This document shows, piece after piece, positions 1-8,073 of a stretch of DNA of 39,743 nt. Numbering within the stretch: position 1 is the first letter of the stretch; every line of letters begins with the position of its first letter. Below the pieces are notes generated by a model, which saw only the letters and a program-made list of their open reading frames with translations, did no database searches and was not told the origin of the DNA. The translations under genes were made by a program, and so were the position numbers. Source of the DNA: Sphaerimonospora mesophila NBRC 14179 = JCM 3151 (GTDB taxonomy: Bacteria > Actinomycetota > Actinomycetes > Streptosporangiales > Streptosporangiaceae); contig BCRI01000065.1 of the NCBI GenBank assembly GCA_001552515.1, forward strand, positions 1-39,743, given 5' to 3'.

Positions 1-674
1 ATCTCCAGCCGACACTGCACAACCCGCTGTCGCTCAGCATGCCCGTCGAACGGCGGGCCGAGCTCGCGAGCGTGCTCGCCCGGCTGGGCGTCCACGCGAT
101 CGAGGACACGGTCTGGTCGTTCCTCCGTGACGACCTGCCCCCGCTCGCCGCTTGGGCGCCTGAGCACACGATCCTCGTCGACAGCCTCTCCAAACGGCTC
201 GCGCCCGGTCTGACCGTGGGATTCGCCGTCGTTCCCAGGCCGCTGGTGGCCGCCGTCACCGCGGCGCTGCACTCCGGAGGCTGGGCACCGATGCGGTTCG
301 CGCTCGAGGCGGTCACGCGATGGTCGATCGACGGTGTCGTACGGTCGGTGACCCGCGGCAAGCAGCGAGACGCGGCCGCCCGCCAGGAGATCGCCGCACG
401 CCACCTGGGCGAGTTCTCGGTGCACGGCGACCCGCGTTCCTACTACCGCTGGTGGGAGCTCCCGCCGCCGTGGCGGGCCGACACGTTCGTGGCCGCCGCC
501 GCACGGCACGGCATCGCGGTGACACCCGCGGCGGCCTTCGCCGTCGGCGACCACCGCGCCCCGAACGCCGTCCGGCTCGGCCTCGCATCGCCCCCGGTCG
601 AGACACTGGCGCACGCGCTGGCCGTCCTCAGCGAGCTTGCCCGCTCCTCACCGGAAGACCATCTGGCCGAGTGA
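1..674 (+). CDS. PLP-dependent aminotransferase-like protein, MocR type (5' end outside window)
   Basis: The frame is open from base 3, before the first in-frame ATG at 39, so this is the C-terminal part of a longer gene that begins upstream. The start QPTLHNP and the later VDSLSKRLAPGLTVGF, whose Lys should form the PLP Schiff base, match the fold-type I domain of class I/II aminotransferases. The order of motifs (IEDTVWSFL, then SLSK, then APGL..GF) is typical of MocR regulators, in which a GntR winged helix precedes the aminotransferase domain. That N-terminal half cannot be seen, so a plain aminotransferase remains possible. The last 47 bases overlap the convergent nucleoside-hydrolase gene. 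Confidence 0.85.
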   Translation, partial: LQPTLHNPLSLSMPVERRAELASVLARLGVHAIEDTVWSFLRDDLPPLAAWAPEHTILVDSLSKRLAPGLTVGFAVVPRPLVAAVTAALHSGGWAPMRFALEAVTRWSIDGVVRSVTRGKQRDAAARQEIAARHLGEFSVHGDPRSYYRWWELPPPWRADTFVAAAARHGIAVTPAAAFAVGDHRAPNAVRLGLASPPVETLAHALAVLSELARSSPEDHLAE

Positions 675-1605
675 GCAGTTCGGTGTAGACGTCCCAGAAC
701 CGGTCGTGGTCCACGGCGCGTACGGTCAGGCCGTCGGCGTCCGTGGCGATCTCGGGACGGAGGAAGACCGCGGCCGCCACCGCGTCCCAGACGAACACCC
801 GGTGGTCGGACTCGGCCGCGAACCGCGGCCCCTCCACCGCCGTGAAGAGCCGGGTGACCGGAGTGTCCCCGGCCGCGACCACCCGTTCATAACCCTCCCG
901 GTCCATGACGAGCGGGTCCGCCACCTCCAGCGGAATGACCAGCCTGCGCGGAAAGGGCGCGTCGAACACGACCCGTGAGGCATCGGGGTCGAACCACCGG
1001 TTGAACTCCTCGCTTTCCGCGTCGTCGCCGAGGACGACAACCTCCCGGATCAGGGGCACGATGTCCGGATGGTCGCGTACGGCTCGGGCCAGGTTGGTGG
1101 CCGGGCCGAGCATGAAGAACGTCACCTCGCGGGGATGCCGGCGCACCTGGTCGGCGATGAAGTCCGACGCGCGTCCTGCGGCGGGCTCGGTCGCGGCGTA
1201 TCCGCCGTACGGCGGGGTGGGCAGCGAGCGGTGCGAACTCGGCCGGGGCCGGTCCAGCGCGCCCCGGTAGTCGGGGCGGTGACCCTGCCGGAGCACGGGC
1301 CTGGCGGTGTCGCCGGTCACCACGGGAATGCTCGTCCTGCCGATCAGTTCGAGCTGCCGCAGTGCGTGGGCGGTGCCCTCCTCCGGCCAGGTGTTGCCGC
1401 CGACCGTGGTGAGGCCGAGGATCTCGACATCGGCGGCGGCCAGCAGGAACAGGGCCTGGGCGTCGTCGTTGAGCTCTCCCATGTCGGCATCGATCAGTAT
1501 CTTTCCGGCACCGGGCGGGGCGTCGAGCGGCCGGGCGACCGAACAGGCGGCGGCCGCGCAGAGTACGGCCAGCCCGATCACCCGGAGCAGAAAATTGCGC
1601 ATCAT
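628..1605 (-). CDS. Nucleoside hydrolase family lipoprotein
   Basis: The protein has 325 residues. The N-terminus (MMRNFLLRVIGLAVLCAAAAC) is a lipoprotein signal with a probable lipidated Cys21. After it comes ILIDADMGELNDDAQ (about residues 37-50), the Asp-rich calcium-binding motif of inosine/uridine nucleoside hydrolases in the variant form with a longer loop. FMLGPATNLA and VVVLGD also fit the family, which hydrolyses N-glycosidic bonds of ribonucleosides. The lipobox suggests an anchored, extracytoplasmic enzyme acting in nucleoside salvage, but the substrate cannot be told. The ATG at 1605 was chosen because the signal peptide begins there; the frame stays open further upstream only antisense to the sigma operon. 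It is transcribed divergently from the sigma factor gene with 141 bp between. Confidence 0.88.
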   Translation of the reverse strand: MMRNFLLRVIGLAVLCAAAACSVARPLDAPPGAGKILIDADMGELNDDAQALFLLAAADVEILGLTTVGGNTWPEEGTAHALRQLELIGRTSIPVVTGDTARPVLRQGHRPDYRGALDRPRPSSHRSLPTPPYGGYAATEPAAGRASDFIADQVRRHPREVTFFMLGPATNLARAVRDHPDIVPLIREVVVLGDDAESEEFNRWFDPDASRVVFDAPFPRRLVIPLEVADPLVMDREGYERVVAAGDTPVTRLFTAVEGPRFAAESDHRVFVWDAVAAAVFLRPEIATDADGLTVRAVDHDRFWDVYTELLTRPDGLPVRSGQAR

Positions 1606-1746
1606 GTTCCGCTTGTCGGTTTCACGGCCGCTTCCGGTTCGGTCGGCCGCCGAGGCTACGCTCACGAGCCGGTATGAACCGCTCGCGGGGGTCGGCGCGA
1701 CAAGTGACCGAGAGACCGTCGAGACCCCGGTTGCCGGGCAGGAGTG

Positions 1747-2274
1747 ATGGACGAACACCACAAATGGGATGACCCGCGATTGCTGCGTGCGATCGCGGAC
1801 GGCGACCGGCGCGCCCTGGAAGTGATCTATGCCCGGCACGCGCCGTGGTTGGTCATCCGGCTCACCCGGCGGTGCGCCGATCAGGCCGTCGTGGACGAGG
1901 CGGTGCAGGACACCTTCGTGGCGATCTGGCGCACCGCACGCACGTGGACCGGCAGGGGCGAGGTGGCCGCCTGGATCTGGGGGATCGGCGTCCGCCGGCT
2001 GCTGGACCTGTTGCGCAAGAAGCCCCACGTCATGTCCCCGATCCTGGAGCCGACCATGGTGTCCGCCGAGGACCAGGTCCTGCTCGGGATCGAGTACGGC
2101 GAGCTGGGCAGAGCGCTGGACACGCTCTCGCCGGAACTGCGGGCCGTGGTCCAGGCGACCGTCTTGGACGGCCTCACCACCCGGGAGGCGGGGAAGCTGC
2201 TCGGCATCCCCGCAGGAACCGTGAAGACGCGCATGATGCGCGCGAAGTCCCTGCTGAGGGAGGAACTGGCATGA
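1747..2274 (+). CDS. ECF RNA polymerase sigma factor
   Basis: The 175-residue protein has a region 2 (AIADGDRRALEVIYARHAPWL...VDEAVQDTFVAIWRTA, about residues 14-65) and a region 4 (LSPELRAVVQATVLDGLTTREAGKLLGIPAGTVKTRMMRAKSLL) with the helix-turn-helix that reads the -35 element. This is the group IV sigma layout. It opens a five-gene operon and its stop overlaps the anti-sigma start (ATGA), so the partner gene 3' of it is probably its regulator. The start is uncertain: AGGAG at 1740-1744 lies only 2 bases before ATG 1747 and runs into GTG 1744. The likely role is to direct transcription of its own operon in response to a cell-envelope signal; that is inference. Confidence 0.9.
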   Translation: MDEHHKWDDPRLLRAIADGDRRALEVIYARHAPWLVIRLTRRCADQAVVDEAVQDTFVAIWRTARTWTGRGEVAAWIWGIGVRRLLDLLRKKPHVMSPILEPTMVSAEDQVLLGIEYGELGRALDTLSPELRAVVQATVLDGLTTREAGKLLGIPAGTVKTRMMRAKSLLREELA

Positions 2275-3167
2275 ACCAGCACACCGATCGGCCCGGGGAC
2301 ACGAACGGGGACGGACACACGGACACGAGCAGGGACATGCACCCGGACGGGCAGGCAGGCCGGCGGACGGGCTGGCATATGGACGACGACCTCGCGGTGG
2401 CGTACGCCGAAGGCCGCCTCTCCCCCACCACGGCCGCGTCCGTCGAGGCGCATCTGCTGGCGTGCGCGAGTTGCCGGGGGCTGCTCGCGCCTCAGGTCTC
2501 CCAGACGCGGCTCGACCGGATCTGGGTCGAGGTCGTCGACGTCGTCGACACACCCGCGCCCGGGCCGTTCGAACGGCTGCTCCGCCTGGTCGGCGTACGC
2601 CATCACATCGCCCGCCTGCTGGCCGCCGCGCGATCTCTCCGCCTGCCATGGTTGGCGGGCGCTTCGCTCGCCCTGTTCTTCGCGGCGCTCGCCGCCGGGG
2701 AGACGACGAGGTGGGGCGTGATCGGGTTTCTCGCCCTGGCGCCGATCGTGCCGGTCCTCGGGGTGGGCCTGGCCTTCGGCCGGGGCGCGGACCCGGCGTA
2801 CGAGATCGGGCTGGTGGCGCCGTACTCCGCGTTCAGGGTGATGCTGCTGCGGGCGGCCGCCGTGCTGATCACCTCGGTGGTGCCCGCGCTCGTCATCGGG
2901 GTCGCCTTCCTGGGGCAGACGTGGACGGTGGTCGGCTGGCTGCTGCCCGCGCTCGCGCTCACCTCTCTGTCGCTTCTGCTGTCCCGATGGTTCGAGCCGG
3001 TGCAGGCCGCCGCCGGGGTGTCGGCGCTCTGGCTGACCGGGGTCGTCTGGACGAACCTGCACGCGCCGAGCCTGGCGATGTTCGGCGGCGCCGAGCAGCT
3101 CGCCTACCTGATCATCACTGTCGTTTCCGGAGTGCTCCTGTTCCTGGGGCGCAGGGAGTTCTCATGA
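2271..3167 (+). CDS. Zinc-finger (zf-HC2) anti-sigma factor fused to a multi-pass membrane domain
   Basis: The 298-residue protein starts with a hydrophilic, His/Asp/Gly-rich tail of about 35 residues. A ZAS-like motif H61-x3-C65-x2-C68 (in AHLLACASC) follows and probably binds zinc and clamps the sigma factor encoded just upstream. From about residue 120 to the end there are about six hydrophobic segments, far more than the single helix of a usual anti-sigma factor. The protein therefore joins a cytosolic sigma-binding head to a transmembrane part like that of an ABC permease subunit. Its start overlaps the sigma stop and its end overlaps the ATPase start by 4 bases each. The arrangement suggests that transporter state is sensed and passed to the sigma factor (inference). 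Confidence 0.85.
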   Translation: MNQHTDRPGDTNGDGHTDTSRDMHPDGQAGRRTGWHMDDDLAVAYAEGRLSPTTAASVEAHLLACASCRGLLAPQVSQTRLDRIWVEVVDVVDTPAPGPFERLLRLVGVRHHIARLLAAARSLRLPWLAGASLALFFAALAAGETTRWGVIGFLALAPIVPVLGVGLAFGRGADPAYEIGLVAPYSAFRVMLLRAAAVLITSVVPALVIGVAFLGQTWTVVGWLLPALALTSLSLLLSRWFEPVQAAAGVSALWLTGVVWTNLHAPSLAMFGGAEQLAYLIITVVSGVLLFLGRREFS

Positions 3168-4006
3168 ACGTGGTCGTCGATGACCTGACGAAAACCTATG
3201 GCCGAAGCCGTGCGCTTGACGGTCTGTCCTTCAGCGCGGGTCAGGGCGTGACCGGTCTGCTCGGCCCGAACGGCGCGGGGAAGACCACCCTGATCCGCCT
3301 GCTGGCGACCGCGCTGGCCTCCGACGGGGGGACGATCCGGCTCCTCGGCATGGACCCCGCCAAGGAACCGGCGGCGATCCGGCGCAGGCTCGGCTACCTC
3401 CCCCAGGAGACCGGCTACCACCGCGCGTTCACGGTCTTCGAATTCGTCGATTACGTGGCGATTCTGAAGGAGATGGTGGACCGGCGGGCGCGGCATGACG
3501 AGGTCCGCCGGGTCCTGGCCGAGGTCGGCCTCTCCGACGTGAGCCACAAGAAGATCCGCGCCCTTTCCGGCGGTATGCGGCGACGGGTGGGCATCGCGCA
3601 GGCCCTGCTCGGCGAGCCCGCGCTGGTGCTCCTGGACGAACCGACGGTCGGCCTCGACCCCGAGCAGCGACTCCGGTTCAGGGAGCTGATCTCCCGGATC
3701 GGCGAGGACCGTACGGTGATCCTCTCGACCCATCAGACCGAGGACGTGGCGGCCCTGTGTGCCAGGGTGGTCGTGCTCAAGGGCGGCCGTCAGGCGTTCG
3801 AGGGGACGCCGGCCGAGCTGCGCGCCCTCGCCGAGGGCCGCACCTGGCTGTCGGACCAGAAGGCCGGAATGCTCTCGTGGCGTACCGGCGACGGCCTCTT
3901 CCGAAACCTCGGCGACGCGCCGGGCGGAAGCCGTCTGGTGGAGCCCACCATCGAGGACGGCTACCTGCTGCTGCTCGGCGGCCTGCCGGAAGAGGCGACG
4001 CGATGA
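3164..4006 (+). CDS. ABC transporter ATP-binding protein
   Basis: This 280-residue nucleotide-binding subunit has a complete motif set: Walker A GPNGAGKT (34-41), Q-loop Gln81 (YLPQE), signature LSGGM (134-138), Walker B VLLDEP (155-160), D-loop GLDP and switch His190 (STH). The family powers export or immunity transporters of the ABC-2/CcmA type. About 70 residues follow the ATPase core, as in many drug or peptide exporters. It lies between the anti-sigma/membrane fusion gene and two membrane protein genes, all coupled by 4-base overlaps, so it most likely energises a complex made of those three membrane proteins. The substrate is unknown. Confidence 0.93.
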   Translation: MNVVVDDLTKTYGRSRALDGLSFSAGQGVTGLLGPNGAGKTTLIRLLATALASDGGTIRLLGMDPAKEPAAIRRRLGYLPQETGYHRAFTVFEFVDYVAILKEMVDRRARHDEVRRVLAEVGLSDVSHKKIRALSGGMRRRVGIAQALLGEPALVLLDEPTVGLDPEQRLRFRELISRIGEDRTVILSTHQTEDVAALCARVVVLKGGRQAFEGTPAELRALAEGRTWLSDQKAGMLSWRTGDGLFRNLGDAPGGSRLVEPTIEDGYLLLLGGLPEEATR

Positions 4007-4833
4007 ACGCCCGCACGTCTGTCGTCCGCGCCGGTGCCCGCCCGCGCATCCTGCCGACGCTCGCGCTGAACGAAAGCCGCCGGCTGCTGTGCCACCCGCT
4101 GAGCCTGCTCGGCCCGGCGCTGTGGATCCTCGATGTCGCGACCTCCGGATGGGACGGTCCTCGACCGGCGTTCACCGCGCTCACCGCGCCCATGACCATG
4201 TTCTGGGGCGTGCCGCTCTTCTTCGCCGCGAATCTGGTCGCCTCGGCCTCGCGTCGCGCCGGTACGGAGGAACTCCTGGGGGTGCTCCCCCGGGGCTGGG
4301 CCGACCGGGCGGGCGGACTGTGCCTGGCCGCCTTCGCCCCATTCCTCGCGGGTGTCCTGGGCCAGGCGGCGCTGCTGGGTCTCTACCTGGTGACGGACAA
4401 CCCGCTGGAGCGATATCCGACGATCGCGGAGCTGGCGGGCGGGCCGCTCAACCTGCTCGGCGCCTGCCTGCTCGGGATCGCGGTGGCCAGGTGGCTGCCG
4501 TGGCCGGGCGCGCCGCTGCTCGTCATGGTCGCGTTGATCCGGGTCAACCAGCACCTGGACACGGCCGGCGCGGCACCGGGCGAGGAATCCGGCCCCCTCC
4601 ACATGCTGGGCTTCTATGTCGACTTCGCGCTCTGGGGGCCGGAGCCCTTCCTCGCGCCCAGGGGGTTCAGACCCGGATCCGCCGGCTGGCACGCGGTCTA
4701 CCTGCTCGGCATGTGCCTGGGCGCCGGAGCCCTGGCGATGCTGGCCCGTCCCTCCCGCCGGTCGCTGTGGCTGACCGTCGGGGCGGCGGCCGTGGTCGTC
4801 TCCGCCGTCGCAGGAGCGCTGACGATCCCATGA
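4003..4833 (+). CDS. ABC-type transporter membrane protein (probable permease)
   Basis: This 276-residue protein has about six hydrophobic segments and no catalytic motif. It starts with a short cytosolic region containing ALNESRRLLCHPLSLLG, which resembles the N-terminal helix before the first membrane span of ABC-2 permeases (an E.rrl..hP pattern). Its ATG overlaps the stop of the ATPase gene and its own stop overlaps the next membrane gene. It is assigned as a permease mainly from topology and operon position; the sequence is not one I recognise individually. Confidence 0.8.
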   Translation: MNARTSVVRAGARPRILPTLALNESRRLLCHPLSLLGPALWILDVATSGWDGPRPAFTALTAPMTMFWGVPLFFAANLVASASRRAGTEELLGVLPRGWADRAGGLCLAAFAPFLAGVLGQAALLGLYLVTDNPLERYPTIAELAGGPLNLLGACLLGIAVARWLPWPGAPLLVMVALIRVNQHLDTAGAAPGEESGPLHMLGFYVDFALWGPEPFLAPRGFRPGSAGWHAVYLLGMCLGAGALAMLARPSRRSLWLTVGAAAVVVSAVAGALTIP

Positions 4834-5504
4834 ACACCTCCTCGATCCCGATCTCGGCCGCTTCCCGCGGGCCCCGATGGGCACAGTTGCGGCAGCTGGC
4901 CCGGATGAGCGGGCGGCTGACGCGGTGGCAGCCCGCCGCGCTGGTCACGGCCGTCGCGGCGGTGCTGCTCGCCTGGCCATGGGACGACGACACCTCGTGG
5001 AGGACCGGGGTCTGGTCCCTGCGTGCAATCGCGATGCTGCTGACCCTGGGCGGCGTCTTCGCGCTGGACGACGCGGCGGCCGAGGTCGTCGCGTCCTCCC
5101 CCACGACGCTCCGCGCCCGGACGATGTTCCGGGTGTGGCTGACCCTCGCCTGGGCGGTTCCGCTCTGGGGCGTGTCCCTCCTCGTCATGGCTCCGTGGAT
5201 CTCGGCGGTGTGGCTGGTCTGGTCGAGCCTGGAGTTCGCCGCGCTGCTCGCAGCGGGGCTGTCGACGGCCGCCCTGGCGGCGCGGAGATACGGCCTGAGC
5301 GAGCCCGGGACGGTGGCGTCCGCAGCCGTCACCGGGGGCTTTCTGGGGATCTTCGCGCTGCCCGGCCCGCTCGCCCTGTTCACCCTGCGGTCCCAGGACC
5401 TGGTGTCCGCGCACGTCCGCTGGGGCCTGCTGCTCGGCCTGGGAGTGGTGGTCCTGTGGGCGACCTCCCGCGACCCCTCCCGAGGGAGGCGACGCCGGGC
5501 GTAG
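4830..5504 (+). CDS. Membrane protein, last gene of the sigma/ABC operon
   Basis: The 224-residue protein has about five to six hydrophobic stretches from residue 34 onwards and a basic C-terminal tail (RDPSRGRRRRA), which is probably cytosolic. No enzyme motif is visible. It is translationally coupled to the preceding permease gene (ATGA overlap) and ends one base before the stop of the convergent gene, so the operon has almost no 3' untranslated region. It probably forms part of the same transporter; an accessory or second permease subunit is the simplest reading. Confidence 0.8.
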   Translation: MNTSSIPISAASRGPRWAQLRQLARMSGRLTRWQPAALVTAVAAVLLAWPWDDDTSWRTGVWSLRAIAMLLTLGGVFALDDAAAEVVASSPTTLRARTMFRVWLTLAWAVPLWGVSLLVMAPWISAVWLVWSSLEFAALLAAGLSTAALAARRYGLSEPGTVASAAVTGGFLGIFALPGPLALFTLRSQDLVSAHVRWGLLLGLGVVVLWATSRDPSRGRRRRA

Positions 5505-5505
5505 T

Positions 5506-6390
5506 TCATGCGGCCAGGAGGCCGGCGGCACGGCAGGGCCGGTCGCCGTCCGCGCCGTCGAAGCCGTCCGGCGGCCCGACGCGCAGGCAGGACCGGTCGG
5601 CGGCGTCTCGCGTGAGCCGTACGCGGAAGGGCTCGCCATCGAGGTCGGGGCTGCCGGAGAACACCGCGAAGTCCGCCTCGCCGATCTGCAGGTGCCCGCC
5701 GATCGTCCGGGACGGGGCGCCCGGATGGCCGGTGATCCAGTCGAGATGGCCGGTGAGCAGCCGATCGGCCACGGTACGCAGGATGTCGACCGCGCAGAGG
5801 CCGTGCGCGCACGCGGCGCCGTCCAGCATGATCTCGGGCAGGCCGAACCGACGCAGACCCCGGCTCTTCACGGGCGGGTACGGGCAGAGCCCGGCCGCGG
5901 CCGGGTCAACCGGCGGACAGGCGGCGGTCTCGTCGATCTCCGATGTCCAGCCCAGCCAGTCGTCGTCGAGCCGGAACTCCTGCCGCTCCCCCGGACATTC
6001 CGGGCAGTGGGCTAAGACCGTACGGGTGAGCGGATCGACGATCGTCCCGTGGTAGGCCTCGGCGACCCCGCGTGCGGCCGCCCGGGCGATCTGTGCCGCC
6101 TCCGGCTGGGCGGCCACGGGGGCGGTGCTGGAGACGACGATGTGATGGCGGGCTCTGCGCACCTGTTTGCGGATCTCGTCACCATCGAGGTCCATCCGCC
6201 GCCACGGCGACTGTGCGGCCCGGAACGCGTCCAGTTCGAGCCGTGGCGTGCCCAGCACCTCCATCGCCGCCCGCCGGTGCGGCCGCCCCATCCGCCACGG
6301 CACGATCGAGGACAGCTCGGTCGGGGTGCGTTCGGTCACGACGACGAAGACGGTCGTGGTCTCGGCCGGCACCGGATATGTGATCTTCAC
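5506..6390 (-). CDS. Uncharacterised Cys-containing protein
   Basis: I do not recognise this 294-residue soluble protein. The start is taken as GTG 6390 because a strong GAGGAGG lies 5-11 bases before it; an upstream in-frame start at 6438 lacks such a site. The N-terminal half (KITYPVPAETTTVFVVV, then RRARHHIVVSSTAPVAAQPEAAQ about residues 80-100) looks like an alpha/beta domain. The middle carries AHCPECPG and further Cys (ETAACPP, GLCPYPP, AACAHGLC), which could hold a metal or be structural. There is no signal peptide or membrane segment. Its stop lies one base from the end of the sigma/ABC operon, in the opposite direction. The acyltransferase gene is upstream on the same strand, separated by the 32-bp repeats. 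Confidence 0.75.
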   Translation of the reverse strand: MKITYPVPAETTTVFVVVTERTPTELSSIVPWRMGRPHRRAAMEVLGTPRLELDAFRAAQSPWRRMDLDGDEIRKQVRRARHHIVVSSTAPVAAQPEAAQIARAAARGVAEAYHGTIVDPLTRTVLAHCPECPGERQEFRLDDDWLGWTSEIDETAACPPVDPAAAGLCPYPPVKSRGLRRFGLPEIMLDGAACAHGLCAVDILRTVADRLLTGHLDWITGHPGAPSRTIGGHLQIGEADFAVFSGSPDLDGEPFRVRLTRDAADRSCLRVGPPDGFDGADGDRPCRAAGLLAA

Positions 6391-6465
6391 GGATCCTCCT
6401 CGGAACGCTCGGAGGTCCCCAGACTGCGCCGATCGCATCCGGCGAATCTCAGCCGAACGCCGTTC

Positions 6466-6538
6466 TGTGGACAGCGGCGCTTATCCACAGAGGTTCATGT
6501 GGACAGCGGCGCTTATCCACAGAGGTTCATGTGGACAC
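6466..6538. repeat. 32-bp direct repeat with five DnaA-box-like words
   Basis: A 32-bp unit occurs twice in tandem (about 6467-6498 and 6499-6530), followed by the start of a third. Each unit contains TTATCCACA (6481-6489 and 6513-6521), a perfect match to the classical DnaA box, and on the other strand CTGTCCACA (6466-6474, 6498-6506) and GTGTCCACA (6530-6538), each one mismatch from TTGTCCACA. The boxes alternate in orientation. CTGTGGA and TCCACAG within each unit can also pair as a hairpin. The last unit covers the acyltransferase stop codon. Confidence 0.7.
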
Positions 6539-7657
6539 CGGGGTCCGCACCCTGGCCGCCGCCCGCCGGCCGAGGCGCTGGGCGGGAGCCTCGATCAGGT
6601 GGTACGTGAGGAGTCCGAGTGGCACCAGGACGAGGAAGAACAGCGGGAGATTCGGGCTCGGCCGCAGCAGGAGCGGGTGGAGCAGATAGAGCGAGAAGCT
6701 GATCACCCCGAGGTGGGTGACCACCGGGGGAAACCGCCGGTGCCGCAGCGCGAAGGCGGCGAAGAAGAACGCGGCGGCGAGCAGCAGCGCGGGCGCCCAA
6801 CCGGGATCGTCCTTGGCGAAGATCCCGCAGGCCAGCACCGTCACCACGACGCCGATGGCGGTACGCCACCGGATCATTCCCTGCTCCGCGCGGTGGACGG
6901 CCGTGCCGGCGAACATCATGGCCAAGATGATCAAACCCTGCCAGGCGCCGATCCGGCTGCCCAGGACGACCAACGCCAGGGCGAGGACGCCGCCGCTCAA
7001 CGCGGCGACCCTGCGCGTCCGGCCGCCCGCCCACGCGGTCACGACGATCGCCACGAGCGCCGCGCCGCCCAGGAGCACGGCGAGCAGATCCGCTCGTCCG
7101 CCGATGAGCGCCCTGGGCAGCAGGATCCCCAGCGGCACCGCCGCCAGGGCCAGAGCCACCGCGACGGCGGCCGACCGCCGCGCCTGCCGTACCACGAACA
7201 GCCCGACCGTCAGCAGATAGAAGGCCATTTCGTACGACAGGGTCCACATCACGTTGATGACAGCGGGCACGCCGAGCAGTTCCTGCAGCATCGTCACGTT
7301 GCCGAGGACGACGACGGCAACGGGCCGCCGGCCCAGACCGGCATGGAGATCGAACGCTCCGACGCACGCCAGCAGGAGCGCCAGCGCGATGGCGGCGAGC
7401 AGCAGCGGCAGCAGGCGGAAGGCCCGGCCGATCCAGAAGGCCCGGACGTCGCCCCGGCGTTCCAGGGAAGCGGGGATGATATAGCCGCTGACCATGAAGA
7501 ACACGAAGACGCCCCACGTGCCGACGTCGATCCGGCCGTCCACGGCGCCCCAGACCCCCGGGATGAACGTCCAGGCGGCGTGGTGCAGTGCCACGGCCAG
7601 GGCGGCGGGGCCCCTCAGGGCGTCCAGCCAGCCCAGGCGGGAGGGAGTTGCGGCCAT
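6527..7657 (-). CDS. Acyltransferase family 3 membrane protein (OafA/YrhL-like)
   Basis: This 376-residue protein has about ten hydrophobic segments. The first segment, GWLDALRGPAALAVALHHA, carries the family's LDALRG motif and the His thought to be catalytic. FFMVSGYIIPASL and the later SYEMAFYLL are also hallmarks of the acyltransferase-3 (PF01757) family, which moves acyl groups onto sugars, peptidoglycan or small molecules at the membrane. The start ATG 7657 places the first motif at the N-terminus as usual. The acceptor cannot be deduced; there is no sugar gene next to it. The stop codon lies in the DnaA-box-like repeat. Confidence 0.9.
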   Translation of the reverse strand: MAATPSRLGWLDALRGPAALAVALHHAAWTFIPGVWGAVDGRIDVGTWGVFVFFMVSGYIIPASLERRGDVRAFWIGRAFRLLPLLLAAIALALLLACVGAFDLHAGLGRRPVAVVVLGNVTMLQELLGVPAVINVMWTLSYEMAFYLLTVGLFVVRQARRSAAVAVALALAAVPLGILLPRALIGGRADLLAVLLGGAALVAIVVTAWAGGRTRRVAALSGGVLALALVVLGSRIGAWQGLIILAMMFAGTAVHRAEQGMIRWRTAIGVVVTVLACGIFAKDDPGWAPALLLAAAFFFAAFALRHRRFPPVVTHLGVISFSLYLLHPLLLRPSPNLPLFFLVLVPLGLLTYHLIEAPAQRLGRRAAARVRTPVST

Positions 7658-7782
7658 TGGGGTGACCTTAGTCGTGTTTCGGAGATCCTGTCCTGCCGGG
7701 TCAGGACCGGGTTCCCTCGACACTGCCCGGGCGATCGACGCCCGTCCCCCGGCCGGCCGCTCCCTCCGGCCCGGTTCTCCCG

Positions 7783-8073
7783 TCAGGACGCGCCGGGTGC
7801 TCCCTCCAGGTCGAACTCGTCGGCCTTCACGCCCTGGATGAAGGCGGACCACTCGTCGGAGGTGAAGAACAGCTTGGGGCCGTCCGGGTCCTTCGAGTCC
7901 CGTACGGCGATCAACCTCCCCTGTCCGGCCTTGTGGGCGGGGCCGCCCGCGCCATGCCCGCTCATGCGCTGAGTGGTCAGGGCGACGTGTTCGAGTTCGG
8001 TGACCTCGACGCAGTTTCCGCCGTTGTCGCCGGAAAAGCTTGATTTGCGCCAGAGCGCCCCGTTCAGGTCCAT
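7783..8073 (-). CDS. DUF397 domain protein
   Basis: The 96-residue protein has the DUF397 pattern: WRKSSFSGDNGGNCVEV near the N-terminus, AVRDSKDPDGPKLFFTSDEWSAFI in the middle and a short acidic tail. DUF397 proteins of Actinobacteria are nearly always encoded beside a DUF5753/Xre regulator and are proposed to form a regulator-antagonist or toxin-antitoxin-like pair (Scr1/Scr2, BldB/WhiJ type systems). Here the ATG overlaps the 3' end of that regulator gene by 10 bases. The insert MSGHGAGGPAHKAGQGR between the two conserved blocks is longer than I expect. Confidence 0.92.
   Translation of the reverse strand: MDLNGALWRKSSFSGDNGGNCVEVTELEHVALTTQRMSGHGAGGPAHKAGQGRLIAVRDSKDPDGPKLFFTSDEWSAFIQGVKADEFDLEGAPGAS

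Noticed and set aside
628-2649. Minus-strand frame of 673 codons as one protein
   Set aside because: Only 628-1605 encodes the nucleoside hydrolase; the upstream two fifths is antisense to the sigma and anti-sigma genes, is rich in Arg/Pro/Gly and has no motif.
6466-6538. Chromosome origin because of the DnaA-box-like words
   Set aside because: No dnaA, dnaN or other replication genes nearby and the array is far too short for an actinobacterial oriC.
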